From: Piscinibacter sp047600445
Lineage (GTDB): Bacteria; Pseudomonadota; Gammaproteobacteria; Burkholderiales; Burkholderiaceae_C
Direction of reading: 5' to 3'
DNA length: 64,000 nt
NCBI RefSeq assembly: GCF_047600445.1
Contig: NZ_JASGKT010000002.1
Location: 2,356,001 to 2,420,000 of the forward strand
How positions within the stretch are numbered: the first letter of the stretch is position 1; each line of letters begins with the position of its first letter. The notes below the pieces were generated by a model. That model was not told where the DNA came from. It saw only the letters and a list, made by a program, of their open reading frames with translations, and searched no databases. Below, one piece after another: positions 6,911-15,585 of the stretch. Made by a program: the position numbers and the translations under genes.

Positions 6911-9255
6911 GCGTCGCGGTTCGGGACGATGATGTCCCGGTTGCCGTTGCTGGACATGGCACTTACGAGCCCGGATTTCTCCATTTGTTCCAGCAGCCGC
7001 GCGGCGCGGTTGTAGCCGATGCGCAGGTGGCGCTGCACCAGCGAGATCGAGGCGCGCTTGTGCTGCAGCACGATGGCCACCGCCTGGTCGTACATCGCGT
7101 CGCTCTCGCCGCCGCCGGCGCCGGCCTCGCCGGCCAGGAAGTCGCCGCCCTCGCCGTCGAGCGTGCCGCCTTCGAGAATGCCCTCGATGTAGTTCGGCTC
7201 GCCCTGGCTCTTGAGGTACTCGACGACGCGGTGCACCTCGTCGTCCGACACGAAGGCGCCGTGCACGCGCACCGGCAGGCCGCCGCCGGGCGTCAGGTAG
7301 AGCATGTCGCCCTGGCCGAGCAGCGCCTCGGCGCCCATCTGGTCGAGGATGGTGCGGCTGTCGATCTTGCTGCTGACCTGGAAGCTCAGGCGCGTCGGGA
7401 TGTTGGCCTTGATCAGCCCGGTGATCACGTCGACGCTGGGGCGCTGCGTGGCCAGGATCAGGTGGATGCCCGAGGCGCGCGCCTTCTGCGCCAGGCGCGC
7501 GATCAGCTCCTCGATCTTCTTGCCCACCACCATCATCAGGTCGGCGAGTTCGTCGATCACGACCACGATGTGCGGCAGCCGCTCCAGCGGCTCGGGCTGC
7601 TCGGGCGTCAGGCTGAAGGGGTTGGGGATCTTCTCGCCCTTCTCCGCCGCTTCCTCGATCTTCTTGTTGTAGCCGGCCAGGTTGCGCACGCGCATCGTCG
7701 AGAGCAGCTTGTAGCGCCGCTCCATCTCGCCGACGCACCAGTTCAGCGCGTTGCCGGCCTGCTTCATGTCGGTGACCACCGGCGCCAGCAGGTGCGGAAT
7801 GCCCTCGTAGACGCTCAACTCCAGCATCTTCGGATCGATCAGGATCAGGCGCACGTCGCGCGCCTCGGCCTTGTAGAGCAGGCTGAGGATCATCGCGTTG
7901 ATGCCCACCGACTTGCCCGAGCCGGTGGTGCCGGCCACCAGGCAGTGCGGCATCTTGCCGAGGTCGGCCACCACGGCGTTGCCGACGATGTCCTTGCCCA
8001 GGCCCATGGTCAGCATCGAGGCCGCGTCGTTGTAGACCTGCGAGCCGAGGATCTCCGACAGGCGGATCGTCTGCCGCTTGGCGTTGGGCAGTTCCAGCGC
8101 CATCGTCGTCTTGCCGGGAATGGTCTCGACGACGCGGATGCTCACCAGCGACAGCGAGCGCGCCAGGTCCTTCGCGAGGTTGACGATCTGCGCGCCCTTC
8201 ACGCCGGTGGCCGGCTCGATCTCGTAGCGCGTGATCACCGGGCCGGGCGAGGCCGCGACCACGCGCACCTCGACGCCGAAGTCCTTGAGCTTCTTCTCGA
8301 TCAGGCGCGAGGTCATCTCCAGCGTCTCGGGCGCGACGCTCTCCTGGCGGCCCGGCGCGGCGTCGAGCAAGTCGACCTGCGGCAGCTTGGTATCCGCCAG
8401 CTCGGTGAACAGCGGCTTCTGGCGCTCCTTGGCGACACGCGCCGACTTCTGCAATTGCGGCAGCGGCGCCTCGATGACGATGGGCAGGTGCTCTTCCTGC
8501 AACTGGTGCTCGACCTCGACCACCTCCTCGCGCTCGCGCAGCGCGCGCTCGCCGAGGCGGATGTCCTCGGCGCGCTCGATGCGCTCGGCGCGCCTTTCGC
8601 GGAACGATTCGAGCCAGGTGCCGATCGCCTCGGCCACGCGCAGCCACGAGAAGCGCAGCGCCATCGCGACGCCGGCCACCAGCGCGGCGATCCACAGCAC
8701 GCCCGAGCCGGCGAAGCCGAGCAGCTTCTGGCTGGCCGGGCCGAGCAGCACGCCCAGCACGCCGCCGGCATGGCCGCCGGCGACCAGCGTCTCGAACTGG
8801 TACAGCCGCGTGTTCTCCAGCGCGCAGCTCGCCGCCAGCAGCACCGCGATGCCCACCCAGGCCAGCCACGCCGGCGGCTCGTGCGGATCGGCCGGCGCCG
8901 ACGGCAGTTGCTCGCTGCGCAGCACGCGCGCCAGCGAGCCCAGCCAGGCGCGCAGGCTCACCAGCATCAGCCACCAGGCCGAGAAGCCGAACAGGAAGTA
9001 CAGCCCGTCGGAGAACAGCGCGCCCAGCGTGCCGGCGGCGTTGCGTGTCTGCTCGGCGCTGCCCGAGGTGGTGAAGGCCGGGTCGGCCGCGTTGTGCGTG
9101 GTCAGCGCGAGCAGCGCCAAGAGCCACAGCACCGCGCCGATGCCCAGCGCCAGGCGCGCGCGCCAGCGCGGCACGACGCGCGCCGCCGAAGCGGAGGAGG
9201 ATGAAGCCGCCGCCGCGCCGCCTTCGGCGCGCAGCGATCCGAGAGGAAACGTCAT
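6907..9255 (-). CDS. ftsK: DNA translocase FtsK
   Basis: A 782-residue divisome DNA translocase of the shorter FtsK class. The N-terminus has four predicted membrane helices between about residues 33 and 200, followed by a charged linker (about 215-300). The FtsK/SpoIIIE motor carries Walker A GTTGSGKS at 442-449, Walker B in LILIDPKMLE and the LATQRPS motif. A C-terminal gamma winged helix (about 715-782) contains the KOPS-reading segment with RHLRIGYNRAARLLEQME. It pumps chromosome termini during septation and activates XerCD at dif. Transcribed with lolA (four-base overlap) and divergent from the MORN-repeat gene, with only 68 bases between them. Confidence 0.97.
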   Translation of the reverse strand: MTFPLGSLRAEGGAAAASSSSASAARVVPRWRARLALGIGAVLWLLALLALTTHNAADPAFTTSGSAEQTRNAAGTLGALFSDGLYFLFGFSAWWLMLVSLRAWLGSLARVLRSEQLPSAPADPHEPPAWLAWVGIAVLLAASCALENTRLYQFETLVAGGHAGGVLGVLLGPASQKLLGFAGSGVLWIAALVAGVAMALRFSWLRVAEAIGTWLESFRERRAERIERAEDIRLGERALREREEVVEVEHQLQEEHLPIVIEAPLPQLQKSARVAKERQKPLFTELADTKLPQVDLLDAAPGRQESVAPETLEMTSRLIEKKLKDFGVEVRVVAASPGPVITRYEIEPATGVKGAQIVNLAKDLARSLSLVSIRVVETIPGKTTMALELPNAKRQTIRLSEILGSQVYNDAASMLTMGLGKDIVGNAVVADLGKMPHCLVAGTTGSGKSVGINAMILSLLYKAEARDVRLILIDPKMLELSVYEGIPHLLAPVVTDMKQAGNALNWCVGEMERRYKLLSTMRVRNLAGYNKKIEEAAEKGEKIPNPFSLTPEQPEPLERLPHIVVVIDELADLMMVVGKKIEELIARLAQKARASGIHLILATQRPSVDVITGLIKANIPTRLSFQVSSKIDSRTILDQMGAEALLGQGDMLYLTPGGGLPVRVHGAFVSDDEVHRVVEYLKSQGEPNYIEGILEGGTLDGEGGDFLAGEAGAGGGESDAMYDQAVAIVLQHKRASISLVQRHLRIGYNRAARLLEQMEKSGLVSAMSSNGNRDIIVPNRDA

Positions 9256-9323
9256 GGGCAGCGATTGTCGCGCATGGGCCCTCGGGCATGTCGCGGCTTG
9301 TATCCGGCGGCTAGCATCGCGCC

Positions 9324-10505
9324 ATGCGAATCCTGCCCGCCCTGCTGCTGGCCGCCGCGCCGCCGGCCCACGCCATCCAGACCTGCGAACTCGACGGCGC
9401 GCACGTCAACCCCGCCAACGGCCACACCACCGCCGGCAAGAGCGGCCTGATGCGCTGCAAGGACGCCGGCAGCGGCGTGCTGCAACGCGAGCAGGAACTG
9501 CGCGACGGCCGCTTCGTCGGCGCGGTGCGCTTCTACCGCAACGGCGTGCTGGAGCGCGAGCACGCCGTCAACGAGCGCGGCAACCGCGACGGCCTGGCGC
9601 GCGAATATGCCGCCACGCCCGGCGCGAACAACCCCTTGCTGCGCGAGGAGACGCTGCGCAACGGCAGCACCGTCGGCCTGGCGCGCGCCTGGTACGCCAA
9701 CGGCACGCTGCGCCGCGCCAGCTTCCACGGCGACGACGGCCGCGAGCAGGCCGTGGCCGAGTTCAACGAGCGCGGCCAGCTCGCCGAGCTGCGCTGCGCC
9801 GCGCGGCCGCAGCTCGCGCCGGCCGCCGACGACGCCGCCTGGTGCGGCCACCGCGGCGCGCCGGCCCCGGTGTCGCTGTACGACGGCCGTGGCGCGCTGG
9901 CCGGCACGCGCGTGTTCGAGCGCGGCGAGCTGCGCCGGCGCGAGTCGTACTGGGACGACGGCAAGCCGCGCGAGAGCGCCGAGATCAGCACCTCGGGCGG
10001 CGGCGAGCGCAGCTTCGCGCGCGACGGCGTCAAGCGCCGCGAAACGCTGTGGGTGTGGCAGGCGGGCGCGGGCGACGCCGCGAAGCGGCGCCTCACCACG
10101 CTGGAGCGGGAGTTCCACGACAGCGGCACGCTGCTGCGCGAGCGCCGCTGGACACCCGGCGAGCGCGGCGCCGAGCTGGCCGCCGAGAAACGCTGGTACC
10201 TCAACGGCCAGCCGCGCGAGGCGAGCGAATACATCGTCGAAGGCGGCAAGACGATACGCCGCGACCTGCACTTCCACGACAACGGCCAGCCCAGCCACGA
10301 CGGCCGCTGGCTGCTCGCCGGCCGCTACGAGCAGCAGCCGCTGGGCATCCACCGCAGCTTCGACGAGGCCGGGCGCCTGCGCGCCGAGCGCCACGACGAC
10401 GAGCGCGGCCGCATCACGCGCGAGCGAGAACTCGACGCGGCCGGCGCGGTCGTGCGCGACGACGCCGTCTTCGAGGACGGCTCGCGCAAGGCCTTCAGCC
10501 GCTGA
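9324..10505 (+). CDS. Secreted MORN-variant (YwqK-like) repeat protein
   Basis: A 393-residue protein with a short Sec-type leader (MRILPALLLAAAPPAHA, residues 1-17) and a mature part made of repeats with the pattern G-x-x-x-G-x-x-x-x-[FWY]-Y-x-[ND]-G-x-L. Examples are GRFVGAVRFYRNGVLERE, VGLARAWYANGTLRRASF, RRESYWDDGKPRESAE and AEKRWYLNGQPREASEY. This is the MORN_2/YwqK repeat. Six or more units can be seen. Such proteins are beta-rich; their molecular role is unknown, and the automatic antitoxin label often given to them is not supported here, since no toxin gene is adjacent. The next gene starts 25 bases downstream and may be cotranscribed. Confidence 0.75.
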   Translation: MRILPALLLAAAPPAHAIQTCELDGAHVNPANGHTTAGKSGLMRCKDAGSGVLQREQELRDGRFVGAVRFYRNGVLEREHAVNERGNRDGLAREYAATPGANNPLLREETLRNGSTVGLARAWYANGTLRRASFHGDDGREQAVAEFNERGQLAELRCAARPQLAPAADDAAWCGHRGAPAPVSLYDGRGALAGTRVFERGELRRRESYWDDGKPRESAEISTSGGGERSFARDGVKRRETLWVWQAGAGDAAKRRLTTLEREFHDSGTLLRERRWTPGERGAELAAEKRWYLNGQPREASEYIVEGGKTIRRDLHFHDNGQPSHDGRWLLAGRYEQQPLGIHRSFDEAGRLRAERHDDERGRITRERELDAAGAVVRDDAVFEDGSRKAFSR

Positions 10506-10530
10506 GCGGCCAACCCGTTCGTCTCGCCCC

Positions 10531-10938
10531 ATGCTGCTGCTGCCGCTGCGCCTGAACCCCGGCGACGACCTGCGCGCCGCGCTGCTGGCCGCGCTGCGCG
10601 CGCAGGGCCACGAGGCCGCCTTCGTGCTGTCGGGCATCGGCAGCCTGGCGCCGGCCTGCCTGCGCCTGGCCGGCGCCAGCGAAGCGCTGCGCATCGAGGC
10701 CGACACCGAGATCCTCAGCCTCGCCGGCACGCTGGGCGCGGGCGGCGCGCACCTGCATGCGAGCCTGTCCGACGCGGCCGGCCGCGTCGTCGGCGGCCAC
10801 GTGCTCGAAGGCTGCCGCGTGCGCACCACCGCCGAGGTGCTGCTGGCGGTGCTGCCCGGCCAGCGCTTCGAGCGCTTGCACGACCCCGCCACCGGCTGCG
10901 CCGAACTGATCATCCGAACCCGCCAGGACCCGACATGA
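10531..10938 (+). CDS. PPC/DUF296 domain protein
   Basis: A 135-residue single-domain protein of the PPC (plants and prokaryotes conserved)/DUF296 family. The diagnostic second half reads LSLAGTLGAGGAHLHASLSD, then GRVVGGHVLEGC; the histidines in HLH and GGH form the conserved cluster that may bind metal in family structures. No extra AT-hook is present, so DNA binding is not evident. Its stop overlaps the ATG of the metallo-beta-lactamase gene by four bases, so the two products are made from one message in coupled fashion. Function in bacteria is unknown; the tight coupling suggests a nucleic-acid or nucleotide-related role shared with the beta-CASP enzyme. Confidence 0.85.
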   Translation: MLLLPLRLNPGDDLRAALLAALRAQGHEAAFVLSGIGSLAPACLRLAGASEALRIEADTEILSLAGTLGAGGAHLHASLSDAAGRVVGGHVLEGCRVRTTAEVLLAVLPGQRFERLHDPATGCAELIIRTRQDPT

Positions 10939-12290
10939 AGATCCACTTCCTCGGCGCCGCCGACACCGTCACCGGCTCGCGCCACCTCGTCGAGATCGAC
11001 GGGCAGACGATCCTGCTCGACTGCGGCCTGTTCCAGGGCTTCAAGACGCTGCGCGAGCGCAACTGGGCGCCGCTGCCGCTGCCGGCCAGCGAGATCGACG
11101 CGGTGATCCTCAGCCACGCCCACCTCGACCACAGCGGCTACCTGCCGGCGCTGGTCAAGCAGGGCTTCCGCGGCGCGATCCACTGCTCGCCGGCCACGCG
11201 CGACCTCGCCGAAGTGATGCTGCTCGACAGCGCGCACCTGCAGGAAGAGGACGCGCGGCGCGCCAACCGCCACGGCTTCTCGCGCCACGCGCCGGCGCTG
11301 CCGCTGTACACCGTGGCCGACGCGAAGCGCGCGATCGCCCGCCTCGCGCCGCTGCCGGCCGGCAAGACGGCGCGCTTCGGCAAGGTGCTGGCCGGGCTGA
11401 CGCCGGTGGGCCACCTGCTGGGCGCCTGCGCGATCACGCTGCGCCACCGCGACACGACGCTGGTGTTCTCCGGCGACATCGGCCGCGAGAACGACCTGCT
11501 GATGCCCGCGCCGCAGCGCATCGCGCACGCCGACGTGCTGCTGGTCGAGTCGACCTACGGCAACCGCGTGCACCCGCCGGAGGATCCGCAGCAGGCGCTG
11601 GGCGCCATCATTCGCGCCACGCTGCGCCGCGGCGGCTCGGTGCTGCTGCCCTCCTTCGCGGTCGGCCGCGCGCAGGCGCTGCTGCTGGTGCTGCAGCGGC
11701 TGAAGGCCGCCGGCGAGATCCCGGCCGACACGCCGGTGTTCCTCGACAGCCCGATGGCCACCGCCGCCACCGCGCTGCACCAGAAGCACCGCCGGCTGCT
11801 GCGCCTGTCGGCGCGCGAGGCCAATACGCTGTGCGACGGCGTCACGGTGGTGACCACGCCGCAGCAGTCGCAGAAGGTGTCGCACACACGCTGGCCGAGC
11901 GTGATCATCTCGGCCAGCGGCATGGCCACCGGCGGGCGCGTGCTGCACCACCTCAAGGCGATGGCGCCCAACCCGCGCCACGCGATCGTCTTCCCGGGCT
12001 TCCAGGTCGGCGGCACGCGCGGCGCGAAGCTGGTGGAAGGCGCGAGCGAGATCAAGATCTTCGGCGAGTACGTGGCGGTGAAGGCGCAGGTCAGCCACCT
12101 CGAGGGCTTCTCCGGCCACGCCGACGCGAACGAGCTGATGGGCTGGCTCGGCGGCTTCGAGCGCGCGCCGGCACACACCTGGGTGGTGCACGGCGAGGCC
12201 TCGGCGGCCGACGCGCTGCGCACGCGCATCGGCGACGAACTGGGCTGGCGCGTCGCGGTGCCCGAGCACCTGTCGCATGTGACGGTCTGA
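10935..12290 (+). CDS. Beta-CASP metallo-beta-lactamase (putative RNase)
   Basis: A 451-residue MBL-fold hydrolase with a beta-CASP insertion (COG1236/YSH1 type). Zinc ligands are in HAHLDHSG at residues 61-68, with further metallo motifs in GHLLGAC and FSGDIGREND. Beta-CASP elements are SFAVGRAQALLL, DSPMATAAT, the SASGMATGGR turn and the terminal GHADANEL motif that supplies the last histidine. Bacterial members of this group are predicted or shown to be endo/exoribonucleases; the substrate here is unknown. Translation is coupled to the PPC-domain gene (ATGA overlap). The next gene follows after a 106-base spacer. Confidence 0.92.
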   Translation: MKIHFLGAADTVTGSRHLVEIDGQTILLDCGLFQGFKTLRERNWAPLPLPASEIDAVILSHAHLDHSGYLPALVKQGFRGAIHCSPATRDLAEVMLLDSAHLQEEDARRANRHGFSRHAPALPLYTVADAKRAIARLAPLPAGKTARFGKVLAGLTPVGHLLGACAITLRHRDTTLVFSGDIGRENDLLMPAPQRIAHADVLLVESTYGNRVHPPEDPQQALGAIIRATLRRGGSVLLPSFAVGRAQALLLVLQRLKAAGEIPADTPVFLDSPMATAATALHQKHRRLLRLSAREANTLCDGVTVVTTPQQSQKVSHTRWPSVIISASGMATGGRVLHHLKAMAPNPRHAIVFPGFQVGGTRGAKLVEGASEIKIFGEYVAVKAQVSHLEGFSGHADANELMGWLGGFERAPAHTWVVHGEASAADALRTRIGDELGWRVAVPEHLSHVTV

Positions 12291-12396
12291 ACCCGTTCGA
12301 GGCGGGCAGCGCCGGCAGGCGCCTGAATCGTCTCGACACAGTGTGACAAGCGCGCGCCGCTATGGTGATGCTCCAAAAAATCGTTGGAGGACAGCC

Positions 12397-12882
12397 ATGA
12401 GGAACAGTTGGCACACCGCCTGGCAGGGACAGGAGATCGTCGTCTACCGCGACGATGCGCCGGTCGACCGCGTCAACGCGCAGTCGATAGAGCGTGTGGT
12501 GTTCGTGCACCAGGGCGCGGGCGATTCGCCCGGCGACCTGCTCTACGCGATCGTCGAGACCGCCGACGAGGTGCTCGTGCTGCCCGACTACACCGGCTTC
12601 GCCGGGCGCGTGAACTTCGAGCGCCACGCCTTCTGGGCCGAGCGCGCCTGCGTCTACTGGGTGGCGCAGCGCCATGCGTCGCTGCCGGCGCGGCTGCGGC
12701 GCGGGCGCTGGCTGCTGCGCGGCACCGCGCCGGCCTATGCGCGCGTGCCGCGCGCCGAGCTGGCCGGCCTGCTGGAAGGCTGGCCGCTCGACGGCCCGCA
12801 GACCTGGGAGCAGCGCAAGTGGCGGCGCATCGAGACCAGCCGGCCGTTCTCGAACTCGGCGCCGGGGCAGTTGCGCGCCTGA
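12397..12882 (+). CDS. Conserved hypothetical protein, 161 residues
   Basis: I do not recognise this family. The ATG at 12397 has a strong GGAGG seven bases upstream, which decides it over an in-frame start at 12343. The product is soluble, without signal peptide or membrane helix, rich in Trp and Arg (for example WEQRKWRRIETSRPF near the C-terminus), with an alternating beta-like first half (VFVHQGAGDSPGDLLYAIVE, DEVLVLPDYTGF). Codon usage is as in its neighbours, so it is very likely a real gene. It ends 9 bases before the convergent racemase-like gene. Confidence 0.7.
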   Translation: MRNSWHTAWQGQEIVVYRDDAPVDRVNAQSIERVVFVHQGAGDSPGDLLYAIVETADEVLVLPDYTGFAGRVNFERHAFWAERACVYWVAQRHASLPARLRRGRWLLRGTAPAYARVPRAELAGLLEGWPLDGPQTWEQRKWRRIETSRPFSNSAPGQLRA

Positions 12883-12891
12883 ACGACGACC

Positions 12892-13935
12892 CTAGGCGCG
12901 AGCGGCGTGCACCGGGTGCCGCTCCAGTTCGTCGAGGCGCAGCACCGGCGTGACGCAGGCGTCGACGCGGTCGAACAGCTCGGCCCACTGCGCCATCGGG
13001 CGCGTGGCGAACAGCGCGGCCACCTCGGCGCGCAGCGCCATCGCCTCGGCGCTGCCAGGGGCGAGGCCGCGCGTCCAGTGCTGCTCGCTCCACCCGGGCC
13101 GCTGCACGGCCTCGCACAGCGCGCGCCAGAACTTCATCTCCAGCGCGCCGACCGCCATCCAGCGCCCGTCGGCGCAGCGGTAGGCGCCGTAGCAGGGCGC
13201 GCCGCCGGACAGCAGGTCGCGCCCCGGCGCCGGCGTGCGGCCGGTGGCGGCCAGCGAGATGCGCGCCAGCGCGTGGTGGCGATGGACCTCGTGCGTCATC
13301 GAGATGTCGACCCAGCGCGCCGCGCCGCCGCGCTGCACCGCCAGCAGCGCGGCCAGCATGCCCGACACCGCGGCCTGCGCGCCGCCCATCAGGTCGCCGA
13401 TCTGGAAGTTGGGCACGGCGAGTTCGCCGTCCACCGTGGCGTTCTGTTCCAGCACGCCGGCCATCGCGATGTAGTTGATGTCGTGGCCGGCGCGGTGCGA
13501 CCAGGCGTTGCGCTGGCCGTAGCCGCTGATCGAGCACAGCACCAGCTTCGGGTTGAGCGCGTGCAGCGTCCGCCAGCCCAGGCCGAGCTTGTCGAGCACG
13601 CCGGGGCGGAAGCCCTCCACCAGCAGGTCGGCGCGGCGCGCCAGCTCGAGCACCTGCGCGCGCCCGGCCTCGCCGCGCAGGTCGATCTCGCGCAGTTGCT
13701 TGCCTTCGTTGAGGGCGCGGAACGCCAGGCTGGGCCGCCCCGCCTCGCGGTCGGCGCGGGTGACGAACATGTGGCGCGTGCCGTCGTCCTGGCCGTCGGC
13801 GGCCGGGCCTTCGATCTTCAGCACCGTCGCGCCCATCTCGGCGAGGTGCCGCGTCGCCAGCGGGCCGGGCAGCAGCCGGGTCAGGTCGAGCACCGTAATG
13901 CCGGCCAGCAGGCCGGCGTCGCCGGCTGCGCTCAA
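12892..13935 (-). CDS. CoA-transferase family III enzyme, alpha-methylacyl-CoA racemase type
   Basis: A 347-residue member of the CaiB/BaiF/AMACR superfamily. It opens with GITVLDLTRLLPGPLATRHL, the usual N-terminal CoA-binding segment. The three catalytic residues of the racemase subgroup can be placed: His151 in GHDINY, Asp181 in GDLMGG and Glu266 in GALEMKFW. This favours 2-methylacyl-CoA epimerisation over CoA transfer. The only fitting start is TTG at 13935, whose last bases overlap the stop of the upstream dioxygenase gene (TTGA), a coupled arrangement. It is the last gene of the edd-eda-dioxygenase-racemase run. Substrate is unknown. Confidence 0.85.
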   Translation of the reverse strand: MSAAGDAGLLAGITVLDLTRLLPGPLATRHLAEMGATVLKIEGPAADGQDDGTRHMFVTRADREAGRPSLAFRALNEGKQLREIDLRGEAGRAQVLELARRADLLVEGFRPGVLDKLGLGWRTLHALNPKLVLCSISGYGQRNAWSHRAGHDINYIAMAGVLEQNATVDGELAVPNFQIGDLMGGAQAAVSGMLAALLAVQRGGAARWVDISMTHEVHRHHALARISLAATGRTPAPGRDLLSGGAPCYGAYRCADGRWMAVGALEMKFWRALCEAVQRPGWSEQHWTRGLAPGSAEAMALRAEVAALFATRPMAQWAELFDRVDACVTPVLRLDELERHPVHAARA

Positions 13936-14801
13936 CGGAACACCCCTTCGCGCAGCCATTTGGTGGCGACCCACTTCTCGCCGGCCACCACCGGCGCGCC
14001 GCCGTGCAGCGTCTTGCTCGACGGATGCGCGCGGTCGTAGCTGAAGAACACCGCGTTGCCCTTGACCGGCGCGACCTCCAGCTTGACGTCGGGGAAGGTG
14101 GTGCCGCCGCCGATCTCGGGGTCGTTCAGGTACATCACGATCGTCGCCACGCGCTGGCCGCCGCGCTTGAGGATGCTCGGCGTGCCGGAGTGCGCCGGGT
14201 CGAAGTAGTCGTAGTGCGGCTTGTACTCGGCGCCGGGCAGGTAGCGCAGCACCTGCAGGCCTTCGCCGTTGTCGACCGGCCAGCCGAGCAGCGCGCCGAT
14301 GCGCGCCTCGATGCGCTGGCACAGCGCGTTCTCGCCGCGCTCGAAGAACATGCCCTGGCTGGTGCGCGCGGCGTTGACCTCGCTCGCGCCGGTGTCGGTC
14401 TGCACGGTCTCGGAGCGCGTCAGGCGCTTGTCGGCCAGCGCGATCAGCTCGTCGCATTCCTCGTGCGAGAGCAGCCCGCCCAGCACGACGACTCGCGGCT
14501 CGTCCATCGCCATCAGCACGCGCACCTCCCGGTCGGGCAGCGCCAGCGTGCCCGGCAGGCCGCCCTGCCGGGGCAGCGGGTCGGGCACGGTCACCGGCGG
14601 CGGAAGCTGCGCCGCCTTGGCGCGCTCGTCGAGGAAGCCGCGCAGCACGTCTTCCAGCGCGGCCAGCGCCACCTCCTCGTGCCAGCCGCTGGCCGTCATC
14701 GAGGCGACCACCGCCTCCGGCTGCGCGCCGGCGCGCGCCTGGTCGAGGATCCACGCGCGCAGCTCGGGCGTGACCTGTTGGGTGTGTTGCACGGCACTCA
14801 T
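13932..14801 (-). CDS. 2-oxoglutarate/Fe(II) dioxygenase, prolyl 4-hydroxylase-like
   Basis: A 289-residue protein. The N-terminal 90 residues are helical and of unknown role; the C-terminal half is a P4Hc-type double-stranded beta-helix. Fe(II) ligands are His196 and Asp198 in PHYDYFDP and the distal His266 in TLHGGAP; Lys276 in GEKWVATKW would bind 2-oxoglutarate. Bacterial relatives hydroxylate proline or other side chains, for instance in EF-Tu, or small molecules. I chose ATG 14801; a GTG at 14825 with GGGG upstream is an alternative. It is 43 bases downstream of eda and overlaps the racemase-like gene, so it probably rides on the Entner-Doudoroff message. Confidence 0.88.
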   Translation of the reverse strand: MSAVQHTQQVTPELRAWILDQARAGAQPEAVVASMTASGWHEEVALAALEDVLRGFLDERAKAAQLPPPVTVPDPLPRQGGLPGTLALPDREVRVLMAMDEPRVVVLGGLLSHEECDELIALADKRLTRSETVQTDTGASEVNAARTSQGMFFERGENALCQRIEARIGALLGWPVDNGEGLQVLRYLPGAEYKPHYDYFDPAHSGTPSILKRGGQRVATIVMYLNDPEIGGGTTFPDVKLEVAPVKGNAVFFSYDRAHPSSKTLHGGAPVVAGEKWVATKWLREGVFR

Positions 14802-14844
14802 GGGGAAATTCTGCCCCAGCGGCACGCCCCGCTGTTACGGGTCG

Positions 14845-15477
14845 TCAAGCCTTGCGCAGCGTGTGCGTCGCGCGCGCCAGCGCGCTGATGCGCGCCCAGT
14901 CGCGGGCCGCCAGCGCCTCGGCCGGCGTCAGCCAGGAGCCGCCGCACACCGCCACGTTGGGCAGCGCCAGGAACTGCGGCGCCGTCTCGGGCGTGATGCC
15001 GCCGGTGGGGCAGAAAACCACGTCGGGGAACGGCCCGTGCAGCGCCTTCAGCAGCGGGATGCCGCCGGCCGCCGTGGCGGGAAAGAACTTGAGGAAAACG
15101 TATCCGTCGCCATGCGCCGTCATCACTTCGCTGGCGGTGGCGACGCCGGGCAGCAGCGGCAGGCCGAGCTCGCGGCAGGCCTGGCCGACCTCGCGCGTGT
15201 AGCCCGGGCTGACGCCGAAGCGGCAGCCGGCGTCGCGCGCCGCCCGCGCGTCGGCCGCGCTGCGGATGGTGCCGGCGCCGACGATGGCCTCGGGCAGCGC
15301 CGCCGCGATGGCTTCCATGCAGCGCAAGGCGGCGGGCGTGCGCAGCGTCACCTCCAGCACCCTGACGCCGCCGGCCAGCAGCGCGCGCGCCAGCGGCACG
15401 GCGTCGGCCACCTCGTGCAGCACGATCACCGGGATCACCGGGCCGTGCGAAGCCAGCTCAAGAGTGTCGATCGACAA
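14845..15477 (-). CDS. eda: KDPG/KHG aldolase
   Basis: A class I aldolase of 210 residues that cleaves 2-keto-3-deoxy-6-phosphogluconate to pyruvate and glyceraldehyde 3-phosphate, the last step of the Entner-Doudoroff pathway. The catalytic Glu42 is in LEVTLRT and the Schiff-base Lys130 in FLKFFPA; the phosphate-binding PTGGI loop follows. The TTG at 15477 has AAAGGA about seven bases upstream and gives the normal length; a GTG at 15495 is the other possibility. It lies downstream of edd on the same strand, separated by a 96-base spacer that holds a GC-rich dispersed repeat. Confidence 0.95.
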   Translation of the reverse strand: MSIDTLELASHGPVIPVIVLHEVADAVPLARALLAGGVRVLEVTLRTPAALRCMEAIAAALPEAIVGAGTIRSAADARAARDAGCRFGVSPGYTREVGQACRELGLPLLPGVATASEVMTAHGDGYVFLKFFPATAAGGIPLLKALHGPFPDVVFCPTGGITPETAPQFLALPNVAVCGGSWLTPAEALAARDWARISALARATHTLRKA

Positions 15478-15512
15478 GGCGGATCCTTTCAACACAGTCT
15501 GTCAAGCAGTCG

Positions 15513-15585
15513 CCGCGGATCCGGCCTCGCCGGGCCGCTGGCGGCGCCCCCTCGAGGGGGAGCGCCGCAGGCGCTACGGGGGTGG
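15513..15585. repeat. GC-rich dispersed intergenic repeat, copy 1
   Basis: A 70-base GC-rich block that includes CCGCGGATCCGGC and a self-complementary GCCCCCTCGAGGGGG-like core. Its reverse complement matches a second block at 62287-62345 over about 40 bases (GGGGGCGCCGCCA, CGGCCCGGCG, GCCGGATCCGCGG with few differences). It lies between edd and eda, and the edd stop codon TAG (15574-15576) is inside it. I associate blocks of this type with the intergenic regions of Burkholderiales; copy number in this genome cannot be judged from here. Confidence 0.75.

Noticed and set aside
9324..10505. Toxin-antitoxin antitoxin label for the MORN-repeat gene
   Set aside because: The label comes from YwqK-like family naming; no toxin gene is adjacent and the protein has a secretion leader.
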